In this document: positions 36,699-47,307 of the stretch, one piece after another
Numbering within the stretch: the first letter of the stretch is position 1
Layout of the letters: each line of letters begins with the position of its first letter
Source of the DNA: Flavobacterium sp. 9AF
Lineage (GTDB): Bacteria; Bacteroidota; Bacteroidia; Flavobacteriales; Flavobacteriaceae
Assembly (NCBI RefSeq): GCF_902506265.1
Contig: NZ_LR733556.1
Location: 2,028,821-2,092,820, forward strand
Reading direction: 5' to 3'
Length of the DNA stretch: 64,000 bases
Made by a program: the position numbers and the translations under genes
The notes under the pieces: model-generated
Seen by the model: only the letters and a program-made list of their open reading frames with translations
The model's database searches: none
What the model was told of the DNA's origin: nothing

Positions 36699-37082
36699 AT
36701 GATGGTTGATGAAAAATTAAGATATTCAGACGCAGATTTAGCTGAGTTTAAAGAAATTTTATTAAAAAAAATAGAAAAAGCACAAGCCGATTTGGATCTA
36801 ATAAGAAGTGCATACATGAATGATTTAAACAATGGTACAGACGACACTTCTCCTACTTTTAAAGCATTTGAAGAAGGAAGTGAAACCATGTCTAAAGAAG
36901 CCAATTCACAGTTAGCTACTCGTCAGGAAAAATTCATTCGAGATTTAAAAAATGCTTTATTCCGTGTAGAAAATAAAACATATGGTGTTTGCAAAGTTAC
37001 AGGTAAATTAATCAGCAAAGAACGATTAAAAGTAGTACCTCATGCAACCATGAGTATAGAAGCTAAAAACTTACAACGTTAA
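36699..37082 (+). CDS. DksA/TraR-like protein without a zinc finger
   Basis: The 127-residue protein has the DksA-type coiled coil (about residues 10-40 and 68-92) and a C-terminal domain in which the usual four-cysteine zinc finger is gone: only Cys98 in YGVCKVTGKLISKERL remains. The surrounding residues still follow DksA (NKTYGVC, KVVPHATMSIEA). In other bacteria DksA binds the RNA polymerase secondary channel with ppGpp; whether this form does so is open. It starts with two Met codons (36699 and 36702). It lies between ileS and lspA, in a likely operon ending in a strong terminator. Confidence 0.88.
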   Translation: MMVDEKLRYSDADLAEFKEILLKKIEKAQADLDLIRSAYMNDLNNGTDDTSPTFKAFEEGSETMSKEANSQLATRQEKFIRDLKNALFRVENKTYGVCKVTGKLISKERLKVVPHATMSIEAKNLQR

Positions 37083-37102
37083 TCTTTTTATAAATTTATA
37101 TT

Positions 37103-37129
37103 AACGCTCCGTTTGGAGCGTTTTTTTTT
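37103..37129 (+). terminator. Intrinsic terminator after the DksA-like gene
   Basis: AACGCTCC/GGAGCGTT arms with a GTTT-type loop and a long T-run (nine T). It separates the ileS-dksA-like unit from lspA. Confidence 0.85.
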
Positions 37130-37140
37130 ACTAAAATCCT

Positions 37141-37148
37141 TATTTTTG
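37141..37148 (+). promoter_or_regulatory. -7 promoter box for lspA
   Basis: TATTTTTG matches TAnnTTTG, just after the preceding terminator and 16 bases before the ATG. Confidence 0.6.
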
Positions 37149-37164
37149 CTCAAATTATAACAGA

Positions 37165-37758
37165 ATGTCATTAAAGAAAGCTTATTTTTTAGTTATCCTT
37201 ATTCTATTAGTAGATCAAATCTCTAAGATATATATTAAAACTCATTTCTTTATAAATGAAGAAATTAAAGTATTCGAATGGTTTCGCATTCATTTCATTG
37301 AAAATGAAGGCATGGCTTGGGGAGCTGTCATTCCTGGAGAATATGGAAAATTAGCCCTTACGCTTTTCCGACTTATTGTAGTTCCTGGAATCGCTTGGTG
37401 GCTTTGGGATTCTGTCAAAAAGAAACAATCTAACTATTTAATTGTAGCTATATCACTTATTTTAGCAGGCGCAATAGGCAATATCATCGATTCTGTATTT
37501 TATGGTGTGATTTTCAATGATAGTTATCATCAAGTAGCTACTGCTTTTTCAGAAGATCCATATGGAACTTGGTTTCATGGAGAAGTGGTAGATATGCTAT
37601 ATTTCCCTTTTTGGGAAGGTAATCTACCAGAATGGCTGCCTATTTGGGGTGGTAAACATTTCTCTTTCTTTAATGCGATATTTAATATTGCCGATATGGC
37701 AATATCTACTGGAGTTGGAATATTAATCGTTTTCAATAAAAAAGCATTTTCTAAATAA
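37165..37758 (+). CDS. lspA: Signal peptidase II (lipoprotein signal peptidase)
   Basis: LspA cleaves the signal peptide of prolipoproteins in the inner membrane; several prolipoproteins are encoded in this window. The product (197 residues) is longer than E. coli LspA (164) as in other Bacteroidetes. It has four predicted membrane helices, the ILLVDQISKI motif near residue 15, the catalytic Asp in GNIIDSVFYG near residue 112 and the second in FNIADMAIS near residue 178. Between these is an extra periplasmic loop including PYGTWFHGEVVDMLYFPFW. It has its own -7 box. Confidence 0.95.
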   Translation: MSLKKAYFLVILILLVDQISKIYIKTHFFINEEIKVFEWFRIHFIENEGMAWGAVIPGEYGKLALTLFRLIVVPGIAWWLWDSVKKKQSNYLIVAISLILAGAIGNIIDSVFYGVIFNDSYHQVATAFSEDPYGTWFHGEVVDMLYFPFWEGNLPEWLPIWGGKHFSFFNAIFNIADMAISTGVGILIVFNKKAFSK

Positions 37759-37771
37759 ATTTTCAATATAA

Positions 37772-37807
37772 AAAAAGAGCAGATTTTATTCAAATCTGCT
37801 CTTTTTT
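37772..37807. terminator. Bidirectional terminator between lspA and superoxide dismutase
   Basis: AAAGAGCAGATTT and AAATCTGCTCTTT form a 13-bp stem with a short loop, with A on the left and T on the right flank. Confidence 0.9.
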
Positions 37808-37822
37808 ATAATTTCTCACCTC

Positions 37823-38431
37823 TTATTTTTCAGTTGCAAATCTTCTTGTAACTTCTGTCCAATTAATCACATTAAAAAAAGCATCAATATAATCTGGTCT
37901 TCTGTTTTGGTAATTTAAGTAATAAGCATGTTCCCAAACATCTAGCCCTAAAATTGGCGTTCCTTCACAACCAATTCCTGGCATCAAAGGATTGTCTTGA
38001 TTAGCAGAACTACATACTTCCAGTTTCCCACCTTTGTGAACACATAACCATGCCCATCCAGAACCAAAGCGGGTTGCTGCAGCTTTTGCAAACTCTGCTT
38101 TAAAAGAATCGAATGAACCAAATGCAGTATCGATAGCTTGTGCTAATTCACCTGTAGGTTGTCCACCTCCATTAGGACTCATTACAGTCCAAAATAAATT
38201 GTGATTATAAAATCCACCTCCGTTATTTCTAACAGCAGCATTATTCATATCTAAATTTATTAAAATATTTTCAATTGTTTTACCTTCTAAATCAGTACCT
38301 GTAATAGCATTATTTAAATTGGTAGTGTACGCATTATGATGCTTTGTATGGTGTATTTCCATTGTTCTTGCATCAATATGTGGTTCTAATGCATCGTATG
38401 CATAAGGTAATTTCGGTAATTCGAATGCCAT
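37823..38431 (-). CDS. sodB: Superoxide dismutase (Fe/Mn family)
   Basis: The 202-residue enzyme dismutates superoxide. The metal ligands are His27 in EIHHTKHH, the His in NHNLFW near residue 78, and the Asp/His pair in [18 protein letters not shown] near residues 165-170. The overall length and the FYNHNLFW motif fit both the iron and the manganese branch, so the metal is not settled and the symbol is only a guess (sodA is equally possible). The start is an ATG. A TAACTTTG -7 box on the minus strand at 38467-38474 lies back to back with a plus-strand box for the helicase gene. Confidence 0.93.
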   Translation of the reverse strand: MAFELPKLPYAYDALEPHIDARTMEIHHTKHHNAYTTNLNNAITGTDLEGKTIENILINLDMNNAAVRNNGGGFYNHNLFWTVMSPNGGGQPTGELAQAIDTAFGSFDSFKAEFAKAAATRFGSGWAWLCVHKGGKLEVCSSANQDNPLMPGIGCEGTPILGLDVWEHAYYLNYQNRRPDYIDAFFNVINWTEVTRRFATEK

Positions 38432-38466
38432 AATATTATTTTTTTTATAATTAGTATTAGTGATTT

Positions 38467-38488
38467 CAAAGTTATAAATTTAACTTTG
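38467..38488. promoter_or_regulatory. Back-to-back divergent -7 boxes forming a 22-bp dyad
   Basis: CAAAGTTA (38467-38474) and TAACTTTG (38481-38488) are exact inverted copies separated by 6 bases. Each is a TAnnTTTG box on its own strand: the left one faces sod, the right one faces the helicase-nuclease gene. Confidence 0.55.
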
Positions 38489-38542
38489 GAATAAAAAATA
38501 GAATCTCCCTATACAACTATAATTAAGATAAATATAACATTT

Positions 38543-41500
38543 TTGAAAAGAGCAGCTTTTACATTGTACGATGCGTCTGCAGGTTCAGGAAAAACCTACA
38601 CTCTCACTAAAGAGTATTTAAAGATTTTATTTCTTTCAAAAGGAGATGATGCCTATAAAAAAATTCTAGCTATTACTTTTACAAACAAGGCTGTGGAAGA
38701 AATGAAATCTCGAATCATTGAAAGTTTATTTGAGTTTTCAAAAGACACAATGACTGAGAAATCTTTAGAATTTATAAAAACCATAAGTATAGAAACAGGT
38801 TTATCCATCGCAACTATTAAAGACAAATCAAATGCTATCATTAAAAGCATAATTCATAATTATGCTGCTTTCGGTATTTTAACTATTGATAAATTTACAC
38901 ATAAAGTAATACGTTCTTTTGCGCAAGATTTAAATTTACCGCCTCAATTTGAAATCAGCTTAGACACCGATTCGATTTTACAAGAAGCTGTAGATACTCT
39001 AATCTCTAAAGTAGGTGAAAATAAAGAATTAACTCAACTCCTTATCGATTTTACAAAAGATAAAACAGATGAAGACAAAAACTGGGACATTTCTAATGAA
39101 TTATTTGAAATTTCAAAACTTTTAGTAAATGAAAATCATGCAGAAGAAATTAATGAATTTCAAGATAAAAACTTTGAAGATTTTAAACACATTAAAGAAA
39201 ATTTAAAAAAAATATCACAACAATATCAAGAAGAAAACAAAAAAATTGCAGTAGAATGTTTTGAAATAATTCATTCTAACAACATATCATTAGATTCTTT
39301 TTCAAGAAAGACTTTTCCAAATCACCTTTCAAAGATAGCAGAAAACGATTTAACCTTAAAAGATAATTACAAATACCTATCAGTAGAAGACATAAGCATT
39401 AATAAAAACGCTAAAGACAAAAATACAATTGAATCGATAGCAGAGGATTTATTAAAAAAATTACAAAAATGCTATTACAACATCTCTAAAATTGCTTTTT
39501 ACGAAGCTTTTCTTCAAAACATCAATCCGCTTTCTTTGCTAAATTCAATTAATTCAGAATTTAAAACAATACAAGAAGAACAAAATATTTTATCTATTGC
39601 AGATTTTAATAAAATTATTTTTAATGAAATCCAAAACCAACCAGCACCATTTATCTATGAAAGATTAGGAGAAAAATACCGTCATTTTTTTATAGATGAA
39701 TTTCAAGATACATCTGTCATGCAATGGCAAAACTTGATACCTTTAATAGACAATGCACTTTCTAGTGAAGACAATGGTGTAAAAGGCAGCTTGATGATTG
39801 TAGGAGATCCAAAACAATCTATTTATAGATGGCGTGGAGGAAAAGCCGAACAATTTATCGAGCTAAGTAAACCAGATAAAAATCCTTTTTCAAACAAAGA
39901 AAAAGAAACCATTCATTTAGAAACAAATTACAGAAGTTTTGAAGAAATCATAACCTTTAATAATTCCTTTTTTTCTTTTCTATCAAACAAATTTGAAAAT
40001 GAAGACTATAAAAAATTATATCGTGAAAATAGTTATCAAAAATTCAATACAAAAAAAGGCGGTTACATAAATATTTCATTCATAAACAGTGAAGAAGAAG
40101 ATGCTCAATATTTTGAAGAAGAGAATGATTTGTCCTTAAAAACAAAATTATACCTTGAAAAAACATTAGAGACTATTCATCAAATTAAACAGGAGAATTT
40201 TGATTATAGTGATATGGTTATTCTAACACGAAAAAAAAGTGAAGGTATTCATTTGGCAAATTTCTTAACCGAAAAAAATATTCCCATTTTGTCTTCTGAA
40301 ACCTTGTTGATCCAAAATGCCACTGAAGTTAAACTCATAATCGATGTACTTTGTTATTTAAAAAACAATAAAGATCAAGAAGCAAAAACTAGATTGTTAT
40401 ATTTCATTGCAAAATACAATCAAAATACTTTACCAATACATGATTTCATAATAGCAACTAAAGATTTAACAGAAGAAGAATTAGAAAAATTTTTAAATAC
40501 AATAGGTATTACTATTTCTTTCAAAAGTTGTAGAAAAAAATCATTATATGAAGCTGTAGAAATTATAGTGGCTAATTTTATCCGAGAAAAAGCAAACTCT
40601 TCATATGTTCAGTATTTCTTAGATTTAGTATTAGAAAGAGACAATAAGTTACAGGCTGGGATAACTGATTTTATTTCTTATTGGGAAAAAGTGGGTTTTA
40701 AAAAAAGCATCCCATCACCAGAAGGCAGTAATGCTATTAGAATCATGACCATTCATAAATCTAAAGGTTTAGAATTCCCTATTGTAATCTACCCTTTTGC
40801 TGAAGAAAATTTTTCAGCCATGAGTAGAAATAAATTATGGATTGATTTTGACGAAGAAGAAACAATCAATTTTCCTAAAGCACTAGTCAATCAAAAAAAA
40901 GATGTAGCAATGTATGGAAAACTGGCACAACAAATATTTTATCAAAAAACACAAGAAGAAATATTAGATATTATAAACGTTTTATATGTTGCTTTAACAA
41001 GAGCTGAAGAACAATTATATATTATTTCAAATTATCAAATTACAAAAGCAGGCTTACCTAACAACCTATCTTCATATTTCATAGAATTCCTTCAATCTAA
41101 AACACTATTTAAAGAAGACACCCTTTCCTATGAATTCGGACAAAAAATGAGAATTTCTAAGAAAAGCATCTTCAATGAAAAACAAAAACCAATAGAAGTG
41201 GTCTATGAAAAACTAGAAAAGAAAAAGATAAAAATTGCACAGCGAGAAGCCTTAATGTGGAATACTGATCAGCAAAAAGCTATCGAATTTGGAAACATCT
41301 TGCATGAAATTTTATCCAATATTTCCTCCATAGAAGATGTCGAAAAAGCAGTACAAGCTGCTATAGAAAGTGGTTTAATATTAATTTCTCAAAAAGAGAG
41401 AATTAAAAAAACTCTAAATCAAATTATTTTACATCCAGAATTAAAAGATTTTTTTGATGGAAACGGTAATACATTAAATGAACAAACCATAATAAAAAAG

Positions 41501-41701
41501 GAGGTTGGAAATGTAAAACCCGACAAAATTGTTATTAAAAACAACCATGCCTTTTTATTAGACTATAAAACAGGCGAAAGATTAGAAAAACACATCACAC
41601 AAGTTCTTTCTTATGCGACAATTATTGAAGAAATGCAATATACTATTATAAAAAAAGCATTAGTATATATTGGAGAAAAAATAGAAATAGTACTTTTGTA
41701 A
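38543..41701 (+). CDS. UvrD-type helicase-nuclease (AddA/RecB-like)
   Basis: The 1052-residue protein is a superfamily 1A helicase fused to a nuclease. Walker A lies at [12 protein letters not shown] (residues 9-20), Walker B/DExQ at DEFQDTS (385-391), followed by [14 protein letters not shown], a UvrD C-terminal motif with [11 protein letters not shown] and a VALTRA motif. The C-terminal PD-(D/E)xK nuclease shows LLDYKTGE near residue 1012. It should resect DNA ends in RecBCD/AddAB-type recombination. The TTG start is chosen because ASAGSGKT lies just after it and no upstream ATG exists. kbl begins 20 bases later on the same strand. The likely partner is the nuclease at 44488-47286. Confidence 0.93.
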   Translation: MKRAAFTLYDASAGSGKTYTLTKEYLKILFLSKGDDAYKKILAITFTNKAVEEMKSRIIESLFEFSKDTMTEKSLEFIKTISIETGLSIATIKDKSNAIIKSIIHNYAAFGILTIDKFTHKVIRSFAQDLNLPPQFEISLDTDSILQEAVDTLISKVGENKELTQLLIDFTKDKTDEDKNWDISNELFEISKLLVNENHAEEINEFQDKNFEDFKHIKENLKKISQQYQEENKKIAVECFEIIHSNNISLDSFSRKTFPNHLSKIAENDLTLKDNYKYLSVEDISINKNAKDKNTIESIAEDLLKKLQKCYYNISKIAFYEAFLQNINPLSLLNSINSEFKTIQEEQNILSIADFNKIIFNEIQNQPAPFIYERLGEKYRHFFIDEFQDTSVMQWQNLIPLIDNALSSEDNGVKGSLMIVGDPKQSIYRWRGGKAEQFIELSKPDKNPFSNKEKETIHLETNYRSFEEIITFNNSFFSFLSNKFENEDYKKLYRENSYQKFNTKKGGYINISFINSEEEDAQYFEEENDLSLKTKLYLEKTLETIHQIKQENFDYSDMVILTRKKSEGIHLANFLTEKNIPILSSETLLIQNATEVKLIIDVLCYLKNNKDQEAKTRLLYFIAKYNQNTLPIHDFIIATKDLTEEELEKFLNTIGITISFKSCRKKSLYEAVEIIVANFIREKANSSYVQYFLDLVLERDNKLQAGITDFISYWEKVGFKKSIPSPEGSNAIRIMTIHKSKGLEFPIVIYPFAEENFSAMSRNKLWIDFDEEETINFPKALVNQKKDVAMYGKLAQQIFYQKTQEEILDIINVLYVALTRAEEQLYIISNYQITKAGLPNNLSSYFIEFLQSKTLFKEDTLSYEFGQKMRISKKSIFNEKQKPIEVVYEKLEKKKIKIAQREALMWNTDQQKAIEFGNILHEILSNISSIEDVEKAVQAAIESGLILISQKERIKKTLNQIILHPELKDFFDGNGNTLNEQTIIKKEVGNVKPDKIVIKNNHAFLLDYKTGERLEKHITQVLSYATIIEEMQYTIIKKALVYIGEKIEIVLL

Positions 41702-41721
41702 CAAACCTTATCCAAAATAAA

Positions 41722-42918
41722 ATGTACGGTAAAATAAAACAACATTTACAAAATGAACTAAACACCATTCAAGAAAATGGATTGTTTAAAAAAGAAAGAA
41801 TTATTACGTCACCTCAAGGTGCTGAAATAAAAATTGCAACCGGAGAAACGGTTTTAAATTTTTGTGCCAATAATTATTTAGGACTCTCCTCTCATCCTGA
41901 AGTAGTTCAAGCTGCCAAAGATACACTAGACACACATGGATTTGGAATGTCATCTGTGCGTTTCATATGTGGTACTCAAGATATTCATAAAACATTAGAA
42001 CAAAAAATAGCAGCTTTTTATGGAACAGAAGATACTATATTATATGCAGCAGCTTTCGATGCAAACGGCGGTGTGTTTGAACCTTTATTAAGCGAAGAAG
42101 ACTGTATAATTTCAGACAGTTTAAATCACGCATCCATAATTGACGGAGTTCGTTTGTGTAAAGCGGCTCGCTATCGTTACCAAAATAACGACATGGCAGA
42201 TTTAGAGACACAACTAATTAAAGCAAATGAAGCGGGTCATCGTTTCAAATTGATTGTTACAGATGGCGTATTTTCTATGGATGGTTTAGTAGCTCCATTG
42301 GATAAAATTTGTGATCTTGCTGATAAATATGATGCTTTAGTAATGGTTGATGAATGTCATGCGGCAGGATTTATCGGAGCAACAGGAAAAGGAACGCTCG
42401 AAGCTAAAGGTGTAATGGGAAGAGTAGATATTATCACAGGAACTTTAGGAAAAGCTTTAGGAGGAGCTATGGGTGGCTACACAACTGCAAAAAAAGAAAT
42501 TATTGAAATTTTAAGACAACGATCTAGACCTTACTTATTTTCAAACTCCTTAGCTCCATCAATAGTTGGCGCATCGTTGAAAGTATTTGAATTATTAGAA
42601 AAAGACACTAAATTAAGAGATCAATTAGAGTGGAATACTAATTATTTTAAAAAAGGAATCAAAGAAGCAGGTTTCGATATCATTGATGGTGACTCAGCCA
42701 TTGTTCCAGTTATGCTTTATGATGCTAAATTATCTCAAGTAATGGCAGAAGAGTTATTAAAAAAAGGAATTTATGTAATAGGCTTCTTCTTTCCTGTTGT
42801 TCCAAAAGAAAAAGCGAGAATTCGTGTCCAACTATCTGCTGCTCATACAAAAGAACACTTAGACAAAGCTATTAAAGCATTCACAGAAGTAGGTAAGTCA
42901 TTAGAAATAATAAGTTAA
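41722..42918 (+). CDS. kbl: Glycine C-acetyltransferase (2-amino-3-ketobutyrate CoA ligase)
   Basis: Kbl splits 2-amino-3-ketobutyrate into glycine and acetyl-CoA in threonine catabolism. The PLP enzyme has 398 residues; Lys244 in [13 protein letters not shown] binds PLP, matching the lysine in E. coli Kbl. The [10 protein letters not shown] and SNSLAPS motifs are typical of the alpha-oxoamine synthase family. The threonine dehydrogenase gene is not next to it. It starts 20 bases after the helicase-nuclease gene, so the two are probably cotranscribed. Confidence 0.96.
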   Translation: MYGKIKQHLQNELNTIQENGLFKKERIITSPQGAEIKIATGETVLNFCANNYLGLSSHPEVVQAAKDTLDTHGFGMSSVRFICGTQDIHKTLEQKIAAFYGTEDTILYAAAFDANGGVFEPLLSEEDCIISDSLNHASIIDGVRLCKAARYRYQNNDMADLETQLIKANEAGHRFKLIVTDGVFSMDGLVAPLDKICDLADKYDALVMVDECHAAGFIGATGKGTLEAKGVMGRVDIITGTLGKALGGAMGGYTTAKKEIIEILRQRSRPYLFSNSLAPSIVGASLKVFELLEKDTKLRDQLEWNTNYFKKGIKEAGFDIIDGDSAIVPVMLYDAKLSQVMAEELLKKGIYVIGFFFPVVPKEKARIRVQLSAAHTKEHLDKAIKAFTEVGKSLEIIS

Positions 42919-42954
42919 AATTGAAATACCCCTTACTTTTTTTAACAAAACTTT

Positions 42955-42982
42955 TTGTATTTAAAAAAAAATAGTATTTTTG
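42955..42982 (+). promoter_or_regulatory. Promoter of the OmpA/TSP3 gene (-33 TTG, 17-base spacer, -7 TATTTTTG)
   Basis: TTG at 42955-42957 and TATTTTTG at 42975-42982 are 17 bases apart, within the range of the Bacteroidetes sigma-ABfr promoter. It is one of the clearest promoters in the window. Confidence 0.75.
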
Positions 42983-43019
42983 TTCTAATTATAACGCATT
43001 GTAATTTAATTAATAAAGT

Positions 43020-44423
43020 ATGAAACATCTAAACAAATTATTTGCTGCTGGTTTATTGCTTGCTGGATTATCTACCCAAGCACAAAACGGTGACAATCCA
43101 TGGGCTGTGTCCTTTGGAGTAAACGCGGTTGATACCAAGGTAAGTGCCGAAGGTAATTCTAGCCCACAATTTATCCAATTAATCAACGCAGATGACAATT
43201 GGAATATTTTACCATCTGTATCTTATTTAAATGTATCAAGATATGTTGGAGATGGTTTTTCTATCGGATTAACAGGATCGGTTAACAAAATTGACAAATG
43301 GTTAGAAAGAGTACCTGGTACTGAGAATACAGATGCTGTATTAAATCCTGGTGATTTATCTTACTATGCAGTTGATGCTGTAATCAAATATAGCTTTCAA
43401 GATTTACTTAAATCTAAATGGTTAGACCCATCTATTAATGTGGGTGGAGGTTACAATTTCTTTGGTGACGCTTCTGCTGGTACAGTAAATGGAGGTTTAG
43501 GATTAACTTTTTGGTTTACTGAAAATGTAGGTCTTCAATTACAATCTGTTTACAAACATTCATTTGATGAAAACAGAGTTGCTGATGTAGACGTACCTAC
43601 TCATATTCAACACTTTGCAGGTATTACTTTCAAATTTGGAGGTAAAGATACTGACGGAGATGGTGTTTATGACAAAGACGACGCATGTGTTGATGTAGCA
43701 GGTTTAAAAGAATTAAACGGTTGTCCTGATACTGATAAAGATGGAATCGCTGATAAAGATGATGCTTGTCCTGAATTAGCTGGTACACCAGAAAACAATG
43801 GTTGTCCTGATACAGACGGTGATGGTATTATTGATCCTGAAGATGCTTGTCCTGAGGTAGCTGGTACTAAAATCATGAAAGGTTGTCCAGATGCAGACGG
43901 AGATGGTGTTGCTGACAAAGATGATGAGTGTCCTACAGTTAAAGGTGATAGAGCTAACAAAGGTTGTCCATGGCCTGACGGTGACGGTGACGGAGTATTT
44001 GATAAAGATGATGCTTGTCCTGAAGTAGCTGGTACAGTTGCTAACAACGGATGTCCTGAAGTTTCTGACGAAGCAGTTAAAAAATTAAATGATTATGCTA
44101 AAACTATCTTGTTTAACTCTGGAAAAGCAACTTTCCAAAAACAAACTTACCCAGTTTTAGAAGCAATCACTGCTATCTTAAAAGAGTATCCAAATTCTAA
44201 ATTCTCTATTGAAGGTCACACTGATAGCGATGGATCTGATGCTGCTAACTTAAAATTATCTGAAGATAGAGCAGGTGCGGTTAAAGATTATTTAATCGAA
44301 AAAGGAATTGATTCTTCAAGATTATCTTCTAAAGGTTTTGGTGAGTCTATGCCAATTGACACTAACAAAACTTCAAAAGGTAAAGCTAACAACAGAAGAG
44401 TTGAAGTGAAATTAGTAAAATAA
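43020..44423 (+). CDS. OmpA-family outer membrane protein with thrombospondin type 3 repeats
   Basis: The 467-residue protein has a signal peptide (about 1-21, ending TQAQ), an eight-stranded beta-barrel-like region (22-205), five TSP3-type Asp-rich calcium-binding repeats (about 208-345, with [12 protein letters not shown] motifs) and a C-terminal OmpA peptidoglycan-binding domain (about 350-467, with [22 protein letters not shown] and NNRRVEVKL). It links the outer membrane to the peptidoglycan. The strong promoter and position between two nuclease genes suggest an independent transcript. The long minus frame at 43667-44047 is a shadow of the repeats. Confidence 0.96.
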   Translation: MKHLNKLFAAGLLLAGLSTQAQNGDNPWAVSFGVNAVDTKVSAEGNSSPQFIQLINADDNWNILPSVSYLNVSRYVGDGFSIGLTGSVNKIDKWLERVPGTENTDAVLNPGDLSYYAVDAVIKYSFQDLLKSKWLDPSINVGGGYNFFGDASAGTVNGGLGLTFWFTENVGLQLQSVYKHSFDENRVADVDVPTHIQHFAGITFKFGGKDTDGDGVYDKDDACVDVAGLKELNGCPDTDKDGIADKDDACPELAGTPENNGCPDTDGDGIIDPEDACPEVAGTKIMKGCPDADGDGVADKDDECPTVKGDRANKGCPWPDGDGDGVFDKDDACPEVAGTVANNGCPEVSDEAVKKLNDYAKTILFNSGKATFQKQTYPVLEAITAILKEYPNSKFSIEGHTDSDGSDAANLKLSEDRAGAVKDYLIEKGIDSSRLSSKGFGESMPIDTNKTSKGKANNRRVEVKLVK

Positions 44424-44446
44424 TTTCCTTTTAAAATAAATTTAAA

Positions 44447-44476
44447 AACGCTCCATTTTATGGAGCGTTTTTTTTT
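44447..44476 (+). terminator. Intrinsic terminator after the OmpA/TSP3 gene
   Basis: ACGCTCCA and TGGAGCGT form an 8-bp stem with a short loop and a run of nine T. Confidence 0.9.
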
Positions 44477-44487
44477 ATTTTTATAAA

Positions 44488-47286
44488 ATGTTAACAGAAA
44501 CTTTTCTTGACAAATTATCCAAACATATTCTTGCAAATTATGATTCTGATTTGCAAAACATTAACATCATTTTACCTAACAAAAGGGCTAAAGTTTTTTT
44601 ATTGGATTCACTCCATAATCATTCAAACAAAACAATCTTTGCACCTCAAATTAATAGCATAGAGGATTTAATACAAGAAATCTCAGAAATAAGAATTATT
44701 GATTCAATAGAATTAATTTTTGAATTTTATGAAATTTATTTAAAACTTACTCCTAATGAAGAAGTGCAATCATTTAATCTTTTTTCAAATTGGGCTAAAA
44801 CGCTATTACAAGATTTTAATGAAATTGACAGGTATTTATTAGAACCTAATTTTGTTTTCTCTTATCTTAAAGACATTGAAGCACTTAAAAGATGGGATTT
44901 ACAACCCAAAGACACTACTATTTTAATTGATTCACATCTGGCTTTTTGGAACAAAATACCATTATATTATATTGCATTCTACAACCATTTAAAAAACAAA
45001 AAAATTGGTTATCAAGGTCTAATATATAGAGAATCTGTTGAAAAAATTAAAAATTATTCGATTAACCTAGCGGAAAAAAAATTAATTTTTGCAGGTTTTA
45101 ATGCGCTCAATCAAGCAGAAGAAAAAATAATCCTACATCTTATTTCTAACAATCAAGCCTCCATTTTTTGGGATATTGATTATTATTTTATCAACAATAA
45201 TTATCATGATGCTGGACTTTTTATAAGACGATTTAAAAATCAATGGAAAAAATACACAACTCAACCATTTGAATGGATTACAGACGATTTCCAACAAGAA
45301 AAAAACATCAATATTATTGGTACACCAAAAACCGTTGGTCAAGCCAAAATAGCAGGAAAAATAATTGAAAATATATATAATGCTGAAAAAAATAGCTTAA
45401 ACAATACAAGAACAGCCATTATTTTAGGAGATGAAAATTTGCTAATACCTATTTTATATGCTTTACCAAATTCTGTTGATTCTTTGAATATTACAATGGG
45501 TTATTCAGGAAAGAATAACCCGGTACAATTATTAATTAGTAAACTCTTTAAACTGCATACAAATGCAATTTCAAGAGGAAATACAAATTATACTTTATAT
45601 TATAAAGAAGTACTTGACGTTTTGAATCATCCTTTAGTTGAACCTTATGCTGATGTTGATCAAGTAATACAAACAATACATAATAACAACTTTACTTTCT
45701 TCTCTGTAGATACTTTATTTCGCTTAAAAAATGAAAAATATCCAAATAAAGAAAACGACTATTTTAAACTCCTTTTTTCGAAATGGGAAGAAGAAAATTC
45801 TCAAATTTTAAACAGAATCAGTTCAATTCTATTAAGCTTAAAATCGTTTCTAAATAATGATAATGAAGAAGAAAAAATAACAAAATCTTTTGTTTATTCT
45901 CTTTACAAAGTAATTAATAAGCTTATTAACTATTGTGAACTGCATCCAAACAAAATAAATACATTAGAAAGTCTTTTCGATTTATATAAACAAATTATAG
46001 ATTTAGCTGAAGTTTCTTTTGAAGGAGAACCTTTAAAAGGGCTTCAAATAATGGGTGTATTAGAAAGCAGGGTTTTAGATTTTGAAAATGTAATCATAAC
46101 ATCAGTAAATGAAGGTAAATTACCTTCTGGGAAATCGCAAAATTCTTTTATACCTTACGATGTAAAAAAAGAATTAGGATTACCTACATACAAAGAAAAA
46201 GATGCTATTTACAGTTATCATTTTTATCATTTACTACATAGAGCAAAAAACATTTATTTATTATACAATACAGATAATGAAGGAATAGATGCTGGTGAAA
46301 AAAGTCGTTTCATAACACAATTAGAGATTGAAAAACAGCCAAAACACAACATATCTCACACAATTTATAATGCAGTTTTACCAGAAAAAGCATACAGCCT
46401 AATGACTATTTCTAAAACTCCTTTGCTTCTTGAGCGTTTAAAAGAAATAGCTACCGTAAAAGGTTTTTCTCCTTCTTCTTTAACATCCTACATACGCAAT
46501 CCAATACAATTTTATTTTCAAAGAGTATTACGTATTAATGAAATGGAGGAAGTAGAAGAAAATATTGCAGTAAACACCTTAGGAACTATCATTCATGAAT
46601 CATTAGAAACATTGTATAAACCTTATATAAATTCAATTCTCTCGCTTCAACAAATAGAACAAATGATAACTCATATTGAAGAAGTAACTATTGAAAAGTT
46701 TAAATTAGTTTATAAAGAAGGAGAAATTAAAAAAGGAAAAAATTTGTTAGCTTTTGAAGTAGCAAAAAGAAATATTTTTAATTTTTTACAAACAGAGAAA
46801 AAAGCGATACAATTAGGAGAAGTTGTTAAAATAATCGCTTTAGAGGACAAATTAGAAACTATCTTAACAGACAACCGCTTACCTTATCCTATTAAAATTG
46901 CGGGGAATGTAGACCGAATAGAAATACGAAATAATGTAATTCGTATCATTGATTATAAAACAGGTAAAGTAGATGGAAACTCTTTAAAAATTAACAACTT
47001 TGAAGCTTTAACAACTGACATAAAAAATGAAAAAATAATCCAATTACTTTGTTATGCTTTAATGTTTAGAAACCAAACTCAATTCAATTCATACCCCATT
47101 GAAGCAGGTATCATTTCATTCAAAAATATGAAAGCAGGCTTTATGCCATTTGGATTAGGAAAAGGAAGAGGAGTTATCCCTCAAAATATGATTAATGACG
47201 AAATATTAAACGATTTCAAAGAAGAAATTATCACTTTAATTTTAGAAATTTTAGACCCAACTCCTACATTTAAAGAAAAAATATAA
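44488..47286 (+). CDS. PD-(D/E)xK nuclease (AddB-like)
   Basis: The 932-residue protein has an N-terminal UvrD/AddB-like region with degenerate motifs (NIILPNKRAKVFLLDSL near residues 25-41), a long helical middle and a C-terminal PD-(D/E)xK nuclease: PSSLTSYIRNPIQFYF near residue 670, IIHESLETLY near residue 702 and IDYKTGKVDG near residue 825. No Walker A is visible, which fits an AddB/RexB-type subunit that is not an ATPase. It probably pairs with the AddA-like protein at 38543-41701. It starts with ATG at 44488, only 11 bases after the T-run of the terminator, and a TATTTTTA box at 44476-44483 might initiate it. Confidence 0.9.
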   Translation: MLTETFLDKLSKHILANYDSDLQNINIILPNKRAKVFLLDSLHNHSNKTIFAPQINSIEDLIQEISEIRIIDSIELIFEFYEIYLKLTPNEEVQSFNLFSNWAKTLLQDFNEIDRYLLEPNFVFSYLKDIEALKRWDLQPKDTTILIDSHLAFWNKIPLYYIAFYNHLKNKKIGYQGLIYRESVEKIKNYSINLAEKKLIFAGFNALNQAEEKIILHLISNNQASIFWDIDYYFINNNYHDAGLFIRRFKNQWKKYTTQPFEWITDDFQQEKNINIIGTPKTVGQAKIAGKIIENIYNAEKNSLNNTRTAIILGDENLLIPILYALPNSVDSLNITMGYSGKNNPVQLLISKLFKLHTNAISRGNTNYTLYYKEVLDVLNHPLVEPYADVDQVIQTIHNNNFTFFSVDTLFRLKNEKYPNKENDYFKLLFSKWEEENSQILNRISSILLSLKSFLNNDNEEEKITKSFVYSLYKVINKLINYCELHPNKINTLESLFDLYKQIIDLAEVSFEGEPLKGLQIMGVLESRVLDFENVIITSVNEGKLPSGKSQNSFIPYDVKKELGLPTYKEKDAIYSYHFYHLLHRAKNIYLLYNTDNEGIDAGEKSRFITQLEIEKQPKHNISHTIYNAVLPEKAYSLMTISKTPLLLERLKEIATVKGFSPSSLTSYIRNPIQFYFQRVLRINEMEEVEENIAVNTLGTIIHESLETLYKPYINSILSLQQIEQMITHIEEVTIEKFKLVYKEGEIKKGKNLLAFEVAKRNIFNFLQTEKKAIQLGEVVKIIALEDKLETILTDNRLPYPIKIAGNVDRIEIRNNVIRIIDYKTGKVDGNSLKINNFEALTTDIKNEKIIQLLCYALMFRNQTQFNSYPIEAGIISFKNMKAGFMPFGLGKGRGVIPQNMINDEILNDFKEEIITLILEILDPTPTFKEKI

Positions 47287-47307
47287 AAACAAAAATAAAC
47301 GATTAGC

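Noticed and set aside
43667-44047. Minus-strand frame of 126 codons with repeated PATSGQASS motifs
   Set aside because: The repetitive look comes from the reverse complement of the TSP3 calcium-binding repeats in the OmpA-type gene.
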